A DNA stretch of 64,000 nt, from positions 1 to 64,000 of the forward strand of contig CALUVG010000002.1 of NCBI GenBank assembly GCA_944324165.1, written 5' to 3'. Position 1 is the stretch's first letter; each line of letters opens with the position of its first letter. The notes beneath the pieces were generated by a model, which saw only the letters and a list, made by a program, of their open reading frames with translations, ran no database searches and was not told the origin of the DNA. This document shows, one piece after another, positions 34,205 to 39,732 of the stretch. The stretch is from Candidatus Gastranaerophilales bacterium (GTDB lineage: Bacteria > Cyanobacteriota > Vampirovibrionia > Gastranaerophilales > Gastranaerophilaceae). A program made the position numbers and the translations under genes.

Positions 34205-34297
34205 TGTGTCTGAATGATACGGAATTGGGAGCAATGACTTCCAATTCTTTCTCTTCAGAGCGATGAATGTGGTTGTTAATAAATAAAGGAGGTCAAT
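34205..34297 (+). repeat. Cassette leader repeat, copy 1
   Basis: Begins TGTGTCTGAATGATAC and contains AATGACTT, then AGAGCGATGAATGT, ending at the RBS of the DUF4268 gene. In this copy GAATTGG and CCAATTC pair perfectly around the AATGACTT block. Its segment from TTCCAATTCTT to TCTTCAGAG is also found upstream of the second transposase (45583-45645, minus strand). Confidence 0.8.
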
Positions 34298-35110
34298 ATG
34301 ACAGAAACAATCACAGCAACTGAAGTTTTAAAAAGCAGACAAAACTTCTCAGATTACATTGAACAAAATGCCGATACGGTAATCAAAAATTTACTCAAAG
34401 ATTATCCGCCTCGACCGTTACAAATTATTTATCCGCAACTTACACAAAGTTCAGATGGTTTAATAGAAATTATAAGGCAATTAGAGGGTAATCAAAAAGC
34501 GTATATTTTCTGGTTTATCGTCAACGAGAAAGAAGATTTAAAAAATATCGCTTTAAAGTTAAATCTTTTTTTCGATAAAAATTACTGCGGTATATTTATC
34601 ATTAAAGCAGTTCTGAACGAGGATAAAATAGAGTTTGAACCCGTTTTGAAACCAGAACTCGTTGTTAAGCAAAAACGAGAAGTAAATACAAATACCCCCT
34701 CAAAACAATTACAAAAGAAATATTGGGACAAATATATTGAACTTTGTGATACGAGCGAGCATCCCGAAATGCAAATAAGCGAGGCTTTGCCGAGACATTA
34801 TCAATATATCTCAATAGGAAAAGCCGGCATTCAAATTTTACAAACGATCAATACCGCTAAAAATTATGTTGCATCTGAGATTGCAATCAATAACAATAAG
34901 TCAATTTATGAATTTTTCTTTGACTTAAAAGATAAGATAGAGGATGAAATCGGCGAACTAGAGTGGTATTGCAAGGATAATACCAAGTCCACAAAAATAA
35001 GAAAAGTCTTTGAAATTGATGTCAATAATCCGGAAAACCACGAAAAGGCAATATTAGAACAAGTAAAAATGGGGGCAGAGTTGAAAGCCATCATTTATAA
35101 ATATCTATAA
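34298..35110 (+). CDS. DUF4268 family protein
   Basis: A 270-aa protein. The C-terminal half from about residue 135 (LQKKYWDKYIELCDTSE, ALPRHYQYISIGKAGIQI, NNKSIYEFFFDLKDKIEDEI, NPENHEKAILEQV) matches DUF4268, a module usually found at the end of nuclease-like proteins of defence and mobile loci. The N-terminal half is divergent and lacks an evident PD-(D/E)XK motif. It is first in a leader-repeat cassette series and is followed by an intrinsic terminator. Possible anti-defence or DNA-processing role; not shown. Confidence 0.75.
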   Translation: MTETITATEVLKSRQNFSDYIEQNADTVIKNLLKDYPPRPLQIIYPQLTQSSDGLIEIIRQLEGNQKAYIFWFIVNEKEDLKNIALKLNLFFDKNYCGIFIIKAVLNEDKIEFEPVLKPELVVKQKREVNTNTPSKQLQKKYWDKYIELCDTSEHPEMQISEALPRHYQYISIGKAGIQILQTINTAKNYVASEIAINNNKSIYEFFFDLKDKIEDEIGELEWYCKDNTKSTKIRKVFEIDVNNPENHEKAILEQVKMGAELKAIIYKYL

Positions 35111-35112
35111 CT

Positions 35113-35135
35113 AAGGGGAGATATTCTCCCCCTTT
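35113..35135 (+). terminator. Intrinsic terminator after the DUF4268 gene
   Basis: GGGGAGA-TAT-TCTCCCC followed by CCTTTAT, 5 bp after the stop codon. It ends the first cassette before the 84-aa gene. Confidence 0.7.
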
Positions 35136-35192
35136 ATAAATAACCCCAATCGGGTAATAGACACATGAACAATAAAGGAATAGGATTGAACT

Positions 35193-35447
35193 ATGGCACA
35201 AAAAATTATTGTAAAAAATAAAAGAACTCGTGAACTCTTGGAATTAACCCTGCCGGAATTTAAGGAAAAATTTAAAGCCGAATTAAAAACGGCTCTTGAT
35301 AATTTTGAAAAGCAAGAAAGCCGGAAAAATTTTCTGCCGTCATTTGTTAAACCAAACAATAATTTTGAATCCGATTTTTACTTCAGCTTGCGTTGGAATT
35401 TCAATAATTTGCAAAATTCAAACTGGTATATTGAACGCATCCTTTAA
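35193..35447 (+). CDS. Small cassette protein (84 aa)
   Basis: An 84-aa basic protein (KIIVKNKRTRELLELTLPEF, KAELKTALDNFEKQESRKNF, aromatic-rich C-terminus FYFSLRWNFNNL). Unrecognised. It has an upstream AAAGGAATAGG but no leader repeat of its own; leader copy 2 starts 4 bp after its stop. Confidence 0.6.
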   Translation: MAQKIIVKNKRTRELLELTLPEFKEKFKAELKTALDNFEKQESRKNFLPSFVKPNNNFESDFYFSLRWNFNNLQNSNWYIERIL

Positions 35448-35451
35448 TTAA

Positions 35452-35548
35452 TGTGTCTGAATGATACGAAATGTCTGCAATGACTTCACTTTTGCCCTGC
35501 CAAGAGTGATGAATGTCAGTGTATAACAAAACATAAGGAGACAAAATT
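35452..35548 (+). repeat. Cassette leader repeat, copy 2
   Basis: TGTGTCTGAATGATAC, AATGACTT and AGAGTGATGAATGT at the same spacing as copy 1 (11 then 16 bp between blocks), ending in TAAGGAG before the 67-aa gene. The stem around AATGACTT is imperfect here (AAATG with CACTT). Confidence 0.8.
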
Positions 35549-35752
35549 ATGAACAACAGACAACTGGAAAATTATTTGATTGACAAATTGTATGAGGATA
35601 AAGACATAAGCTATGTCGATACTTTTGACAATTGTGGTCTTTTAACAAGAAATCAAGGAGTTGTTATTAAATTTAAAAATGGGGACGAGTTCCAAATTAC
35701 GATTGTAAAATCTCAATCTGGCAATGGCTGGGATGACGAGGAGGATTTTTAA
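35549..35752 (+). CDS. Small cassette protein (67 aa)
   Basis: A 67-aa acidic protein (NNRQLENYLIDKLYEDKDIS, VVIKFKNGDEFQITIVKSQ, ending DDEEDF). The beta-hairpin-like middle and acidic tail recall small DNA-mimic or inhibitor proteins, but there is no family match by eye. One gene per leader repeat. Confidence 0.6.
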   Translation: MNNRQLENYLIDKLYEDKDISYVDTFDNCGLLTRNQGVVIKFKNGDEFQITIVKSQSGNGWDDEEDF

Positions 35753-35764
35753 ATCAATAAACAT

Positions 35765-35860
35765 TGTGTCTGAATGATACAAAACGTCTACAATGACTTG
35801 AGATACAGACTATTTAGAGCGATTAATGCTAATGTAGACAACCAAAGAAAGGATTAAATT
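35765..35860 (+). repeat. Cassette leader repeat, copy 3
   Basis: Same three blocks; the base after ATAC is A rather than G (ATACAAAAC) and the third block is AGAGCGATTAATGC. GTCTAC before AATGACTT can pair with GTAGAC downstream (about 35833-35839). Confidence 0.8.
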
Positions 35861-36112
35861 ATGAAACAGACAGCATATAATATCAGATTTTCCGCAACGG
35901 TACATATTAGCGGAGATCTTCAAGTAAAAGCGGCAGGTGAAACCGAAGCACAAAAAATTGCAAGACTTATATTAAGACAAAATCTTAACAGTGAGGACTG
36001 CCTTATTGAAATAGGAGAAGACGATAATAGCAATAATATTACAGTAAGAGAAATGACGCTGTTGCCAAATATAACAGCTCTTGATGTTCAAGATGCTATG
36101 CCCCTTGATTAA
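35861..36112 (+). CDS. Small cassette protein (83 aa)
   Basis: An 83-aa protein: N-terminal beta-strands (QTAYNIRFSATVHISGDL), then a helix (TEAQKIARLILRQNL) and an acidic ENCLIEIGEDD-like segment; residues 23-45 read like small phage proteins with a beta-alpha-beta ATEAEAxxxA pattern. No assigned function. RBS AAAGGA is supplied by leader copy 3. Confidence 0.6.
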   Translation: MKQTAYNIRFSATVHISGDLQVKAAGETEAQKIARLILRQNLNSEDCLIEIGEDDNSNNITVREMTLLPNITALDVQDAMPLD

Positions 36113-36209
36113 TGTGTCTGAATGATACGAAACATCTGTAATGGCTTGATGTCCAGACTATTCAGAGTGATTAATGTCAATGTAGACAAATAAAAGAAAG
36201 GATAAAATT
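36113..36209 (+). repeat. Cassette leader repeat, copy 4
   Basis: Begins directly at the preceding TAA. ACATC and GATGT pair perfectly around TGTAATGGCTT, replacing the GAATTGG/CCAATTC pair of copy 1; this covariation supports an RNA or cruciform hairpin. Confidence 0.8.
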
Positions 36210-36725
36210 ATGACAAAGAAAATTTTAAAAACGCAAAACAAAGAATGGGGGTTCTGGGGAACAACAGCACAACATTATACAAACAAAGAAACTCAACAGA
36301 GATGGAATGATGCTTTTGTAACCCTGCTTGAATTGTCCGGTGCAAAACCTGAACAGGTTAGAGAATTATTAGATGCAAGAATAGGCAGACACTTCGCAGA
36401 CCAGTGTTTTGGAGAAAAAGACGTCAAACAAATTACAAAAGAATGCTATTTTAACTGGCTTGCCAAGGAATTATTTGACGATGCAAATTCTAAAAAGCCA
36501 TTAGAAACAGAAAAAAATTCAGTTTTATTCGGAACGAATGTTTATAACACCATTTACGACAGAGTAGATGTTGTATTATACACTTACAAAAATAAAAACA
36601 GAATCCACGAAGATTACGCTCTATGCATAACTAAAGATCTTAAAAAATATAGAGTCGGAATGGATTATATTAAACCGATTGAGGATATGGATGAGGAAGA
36701 ATTATGCAGAGCCGGACTGGCTTAA
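36210..36725 (+). CDS. Cassette protein (171 aa)
   Basis: A 171-aa protein (NKEWGFWGTTAQHY, RWNDAFVTLLELSGAKPEQV, ELLDARIGRHFADQCFG, then a C-terminal beta part YNTIYDRVDVVLYTYKN). The first ~90 residues look like the small helical proteins found in conjugative and phage accessory regions. Function unknown. It is the last rightward gene; a bidirectional hairpin follows. Confidence 0.6.
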   Translation: MTKKILKTQNKEWGFWGTTAQHYTNKETQQRWNDAFVTLLELSGAKPEQVRELLDARIGRHFADQCFGEKDVKQITKECYFNWLAKELFDDANSKKPLETEKNSVLFGTNVYNTIYDRVDVVLYTYKNKNRIHEDYALCITKDLKKYRVGMDYIKPIEDMDEEELCRAGLA

Positions 36726-36745
36726 TCAATTAAAATTTAACAACT

Positions 36746-36766
36746 AACGCTATATTTTATAGCGTT
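36746..36766. terminator. Bidirectional terminator between convergent operons
   Basis: AACGCTATA-TTT-TATAGCGTT followed by TTAC on the plus strand; it separates the rightward late operon from leftward genes. It overlaps the stop region of the 36757-37044 gene. Confidence 0.65.
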
Positions 36767-37044
36767 TTACTTTTCCCAATATATTCTAAATACCGATTAT
36801 AACAATTAAAAAATACGTTTTCTTCATCAATCAAACTAGACGACTCAAGAGCTTCCTGCATTACATTTACAGGCATTGAAAAATAATCGCTCGGCTGATT
36901 CCCCAGTCTTATTATAAGAGAGCCGGCATCTGATACAGAATGCTCAACGCAAAAATAATAATCTCTGATTTCATCAGAACCTAAATATATGCAATCTTTA
37001 CAATCGTGTCTATATAAAGGTTTTTGTTTTTCTAATACCGGCAT
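36757..37044 (-). CDS. Small Cys-containing phage protein
   Basis: A 95-aa protein beginning MPVLEKQKPLYRH with a CKDCIYLG segment and later C and H residues (FCVEH), a possible zinc knuckle. It lies after the early-operon terminator (37081-37104) and so probably has its own promoter in the 84-bp gap. Unrecognised. Confidence 0.55.
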   Translation of the reverse strand: MPVLEKQKPLYRHDCKDCIYLGSDEIRDYYFCVEHSVSDAGSLIIRLGNQPSDYFSMPVNVMQEALESSSLIDEENVFFNCYNRYLEYIGKSKTL

Positions 37045-37080
37045 GTTATCCCCTCATGTAAAATAAATTATACAAGAAAA

Positions 37081-37104
37081 ACTCTAATGTTTAAACACTA
37101 GAGT
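37081..37104 (-). terminator. Early-operon terminator
   Basis: ACTCTA-N12-TAGAGT, followed on the minus strand by TTTTTC. It sits just after the Mor gene stop (37129), as expected for the end of the Mu-type early/middle transcript. Confidence 0.65.
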
Positions 37105-37128
37105 AAAGAAGTGATGTTTAAAGATTCA

Positions 37129-37440
37129 CTATTTATCCGACTTTGGCAAGTTGTACTTTTTGTGGAGATTCTTTTTTATAATTTTATAAATATATCTTTG
37201 AGATAAATCGCATTCAATTGCGAGGCGGTTTACGGTATATTTTCTGCCATCATACTGGCTCATGATATATTTTTCTTTTATCTCACGAAACGGATTTTTC
37301 GGGATACTTACTGTTAATCCAGGCGAGCAGAAAATAAGAGCCAAGGCGGATTTTATGCCGGCAGATTCTGCGATGAACTTCAAGTCATCGTTCGGCATAT
37401 CTTCAGGCTGTATCAAGTCCATCCAAGGCTTGTAATCCAT
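37129..37440 (-). CDS. Mor-family middle transcription activator
   Basis: A 103-aa protein of the Mu Mor/C activator type: an N-terminal dimerisation part (DLIQPEDMPNDDLKFIAESA, IKSALALIF, the SIPKN strand) and a C-terminal helix-turn-helix (RKYTVNRLAIECDLSQRYIY). In Mu, Mor is the last early gene and activates the middle promoter leading to late expression; position and terminator agree. GAGGAG lies 4-9 bp before the ATG. A hammerhead ribozyme cuts the message 49 nt upstream of the ATG. Confidence 0.85.
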   Translation of the reverse strand: MDYKPWMDLIQPEDMPNDDLKFIAESAGIKSALALIFCSPGLTVSIPKNPFREIKEKYIMSQYDGRKYTVNRLAIECDLSQRYIYKIIKKNLHKKYNLPKSDK

Positions 37441-37461
37441 AATCTCCTCTTATTTAATGGT

Positions 37462-37526
37462 GGTCTCATCAGTTAACGCATTACGTTAAGACGGTCAGCT
37501 TGCACTGTTAGCCGACCGTTTCGACC
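37462..37526 (-). ncRNA. Type II hammerhead ribozyme A
   Basis: A 65-nt minus-strand element with all core elements in order: GGTC (stem II strand), GAAA, stem III CGGTCGGCT/AGCTGACCG with loop AACAGTGCA, the cleavage triplet GTC, stem I TTAACG/CGTTAA with loop TAATG, CTGATGA, and GACC (closing stem II). Predicted scissile bond is between 37490 (C) and 37489 (U). It lies between the 89-aa gene and the Mor gene. Stem sequences differ from copy B but every pair is kept. Confidence 0.93.
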
Positions 37527-37529
37527 TTT

Positions 37530-37799
37530 TTAGCCTTTTGCCATTTCTAACTCTTGCTCAAGCTCATCTTCGATTTTTAATTTAGTTTTAAATAATTCAC
37601 TAAGCATAACTTCTTTTGGCTTGACTTCATCAATTAGCTTTGCCATTTGATGTAAGTTGTCAAAAATAACATTGACTTCTTGAGGAGGGGTGCTATGTGC
37701 TTTAATGGCACAATCTGCAATTTTGATTTTTAAATTCTCAATGTCCACCTGATACTCTGTAATTTTTCGTTCTAAAACTAGTAGTGCTGTGTTGCCCAT
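37530..37799 (-). CDS. 89-aa protein flanked by hammerhead ribozymes
   Basis: About 89 aa from the ATG at 37799 (AAAGGAGA upstream; a longer frame would run back into ribozyme B). Mostly helical and acidic, with coiled-coil tendency (LERKITEYQVDIENLKIKI, LFKTKLKIEDELEQELEMAK). No family recognised. The gene exactly fills the 360-nt RNA that the two ribozymes would release, so its message would be separated from GemA-side and Mor-side RNAs. Confidence 0.7.
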   Translation of the reverse strand: MGNTALLVLERKITEYQVDIENLKIKIADCAIKAHSTPPQEVNVIFDNLHQMAKLIDEVKPKEVMLSELFKTKLKIEDELEQELEMAKG

Positions 37800-37821
37800 T
37801 TTTGTCTCCTTTACTTTTATT

Positions 37822-37886
37822 GGTCTCATCAGTTAGAGCCTTACTCTAAGACGAGCCGCTTGCACTGTTAGCAGCTCGTTTCGACC
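37822..37886 (-). ncRNA. Type II hammerhead ribozyme B
   Basis: A 65-nt element with the same layout as copy A: GGTC, GAAA, stem III CGAGCTGCT/AGCGGCTCG, loop AACAGTGCA, GTC, stem I TTAGAG/CTCTAA with loop TAAGG, CTGATGA, GACC. Predicted cut between 37850 (C) and 37849 (U), 50 nt before the ATG of the 89-aa gene. Covarying stems I and III relative to copy A show that the structure is maintained by selection. Confidence 0.93.
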
Positions 37887-37897
37887 TCGTGTAAAAT

Positions 37898-38221
37898 TTA
37901 GTCAGGAGGCATTTTTGCAGGGGTAAGCATATCTTCTAAGTCTCGTTCAATCTTTGATAAGATAGAGATTTGTCCTTCAAGAACCTTGCAATCGATTTCT
38001 CGTTCTTTAGCACAACTCCAGTTATCTTTAACCAGATTCGCATCGGCAAACTTCAATTTTGCATCGTTCAAACGCTCTTCAAGGTCAATTTTTTGATTCC
38101 TGATTAACCCCATCATTGCACATTCTTTAGGATCATCAGAACTGTGAGAAACTTCTCCAAAGAATGCATTTCCCATCATTGGTGACATTGAATCGGTTGT
38201 TTTTTCTGCTGTTAGCATCAT
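37898..38221 (-). CDS. Early-operon protein of unknown function
   Basis: About 107 aa from the ATG at 38221 (AAAGGAGAAAAA upstream; a longer frame starts inside the GemA gene). Met/Ser-rich N-terminus, then helices (MGLIRNQKIDLEERLNDAKL, EISILSKIERDLEDML-like end). Similar charged helical proteins are common in the early regions of Mu-like phages. Followed 11 nt later by ribozyme B. Confidence 0.6.
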   Translation of the reverse strand: MMLTAEKTTDSMSPMMGNAFFGEVSHSSDDPKECAMMGLIRNQKIDLEERLNDAKLKFADANLVKDNWSCAKEREIDCKVLEGQISILSKIERDLEDMLTPAKMPPD

Positions 38222-38246
38222 TTTTTCTCCTTTACTTTCTCTTCTA

Positions 38247-38699
38247 CTACTCAAGTGTGGCCGCACTTTTTTCTTTTAATTTCTTTTTTATTGCCGTTAT
38301 TGCCTGAATAACTTTACAGGCTTTGGCTCTGGTCAAAAACATAATGTCATCGACCTTAAACTTTGATTTTAAAAACTTTCTCAGGGATTTTTTCGCAAAT
38401 TTATCATCATTGAAATAGCAGACATCTCTCCACAAACCTTCAATCATTCTGAGTTGTGCATCAGATGCCATATTTTCTGTGCGATTCAAATCCGCATATT
38501 TTTTCGGCTGTTTAATCCATTTGTTTATAGCTACAGCTTTATCTTCAAGGATATCTACAAAAATTGCCGCTTCAGTAAATGTCAAATCCTTTGATGATGT
38601 AACATCAAAAGACATAAGCATTTCACGATATAAATCGTCATCCATACCTATAACATTTTTTAATGCGTGAATTTTTCTAATCTGAAAAGTCGTAGCCAT
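38247..38699 (-). CDS. GemA/gp16-like regulatory protein (DUF1018)
   Basis: A 150-aa protein with the GemA (Mu gp16, DUF1018) pattern: QIRKIHALKNVIGMDDDLYR, EMLMSFDVTSSKDLT, ASDAQLRMIEGLWRDV, and the C-terminal KVIQAITAIKKK. In Mu, GemA modulates host gene expression and DNA topology. It overlaps the small membrane protein gene by 23 bp. Confidence 0.9.
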   Translation of the reverse strand: MATTFQIRKIHALKNVIGMDDDLYREMLMSFDVTSSKDLTFTEAAIFVDILEDKAVAINKWIKQPKKYADLNRTENMASDAQLRMIEGLWRDVCYFNDDKFAKKSLRKFLKSKFKVDDIMFLTRAKACKVIQAITAIKKKLKEKSAATLE

Positions 38700-38841
38700 A
38701 CTTTATCCTCATATCCTCAAGCTGTAACTCACGTCCGTGCTTGATTCCGATTTGAACTCCCAAAATAAAAATGGCTAAGGCGATAATAAAAATGTGTAAC
38801 AATGTGTCGGGTCGGAATAACTTACCATTATTGTTTTTCAT
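38677..38841 (-). CDS. 54-aa single-pass membrane protein
   Basis: ATG at 38841 with GGGAGG upstream, stop at 38677 inside the GemA start. One transmembrane segment (TLLHIFIIALAIFILGVQIG) preceded by a basic N-terminus and followed by a charged tail. It fills a 154-bp gap in the early operon. Unknown function; superinfection exclusion or early lysis-control membrane peptides are possibilities only. Confidence 0.6.
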   Translation of the reverse strand: MKNNNGKLFRPDTLLHIFIIALAIFILGVQIGIKHGRELQLEDMRIKYGYDFSD

Positions 38842-38853
38842 TACCGTTCCTCC

Positions 38854-39732
38854 CTATGCCATTAATAATTTGGAAGTTTGTTTAATCACAGCATCATCGA
38901 CCTCAGCTTTACCGTTGAATTTGGCAATGCTGATACTGTGGGAAATTAAGTGTTCTAATCTTCTGGTATTTCCATCCGAATACTGAAGATATGTTTCAGC
39001 CAGTTTTGTATTCTGTCCGATAGATTCAAGAATTTTTATGACGTCTTGAATTAAAATTTTGTCTATAATTTTTGTAAATTTGACTCTTGAGTACAACTGG
39101 TCATACTGATTGTTGTAACCTTTCAGGTTTTCTAACAGAATTCCTCTACCCACTAAAAGAATACCTACACCTGTTTTATCGTGGATCCGGCGAGTAATTT
39201 CTAAGGCTCTATATGGAAGATTTTCAGCCTCATCAATAATTAAAAGTCTGCCTGATTGGTTTAATTTTCTGACGACTTCATCCATCAAGTCATAAACCGA
39301 ACCCTTACCGGAAAGTCCTAAACGTCTGTGAATTTCCTTGAGAAGAGATTTTGCAGTGTAACCTGAATCGCTCTCAATAAGGATTGAGTCCATAAATTCT
39401 TTGGTATATCTTTTTACGGCAACGGTTTTACCAAGCCCGGCTTTACCCACACAAACTCCGATTTTACCTTGAGTATGGCAAAGTCTGCCGATTTCAGTGA
39501 TATATTTAACCGTTGAAATATCTACAAAAGGCAGGTCGCTGTTGCCGGAACGTTCGTGTTCACGTTGAATAAAATTATTTATAGCATCAGTAATTTTATC
39601 ATTTTTGCCGTTGTAATTACCGTTCATCCACATACTGATTGTAGACTTAGCAATCCCTGTAGCAGTTGAAACGTATGCTATACTGTAATTTTTAGATTCC
39701 ATCAAATCTTTTAATTCGGCTCTAATATCCAT
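38854..39732 (-). CDS. MuB-like transposition ATPase (phage module 1)
   Basis: A 292-aa protein: an N-terminal helix-turn-helix (about 1-60; IAYVSTATGIAKSTISMWM) as in MuB, then an AAA+ domain with Walker A GKAGLGKT (96-103) and Walker B LLIIDEAE (D167, E168), and a C-terminal helical domain. It binds target DNA, delivers it to the transposase and gives target immunity. Overlaps the transposase stop by 11 bp. Not closely related to the ATPase at 42865-43581. Confidence 0.92.
   Translation of the reverse strand: MDIRAELKDLMESKNYSIAYVSTATGIAKSTISMWMNGNYNGKNDKITDAINNFIQREHERSGNSDLPFVDISTVKYITEIGRLCHTQGKIGVCVGKAGLGKTVAVKRYTKEFMDSILIESDSGYTAKSLLKEIHRRLGLSGKGSVYDLMDEVVRKLNQSGRLLIIDEAENLPYRALEITRRIHDKTGVGILLVGRGILLENLKGYNNQYDQLYSRVKFTKIIDKILIQDVIKILESIGQNTKLAETYLQYSDGNTRRLEHLISHSISIAKFNGKAEVDDAVIKQTSKLLMA

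Noticed and set aside
34205-36209. Leader repeats contain CTGAATGATACGAAAC, which resembles hammerhead CUGANGA...GAAAC.
   Set aside because: There is no stem II between the two blocks, the GAAA is AAAA in copy 3 and GGAA in copy 1, and no consistent stem I or cleavage triplet can be drawn. Not called a ribozyme.
34205-36209. Regularly recurring direct repeats as a CRISPR array.
   Set aside because: The repeats are about 90 bp, separated by coding genes of 67-310 codons, with no cas genes.
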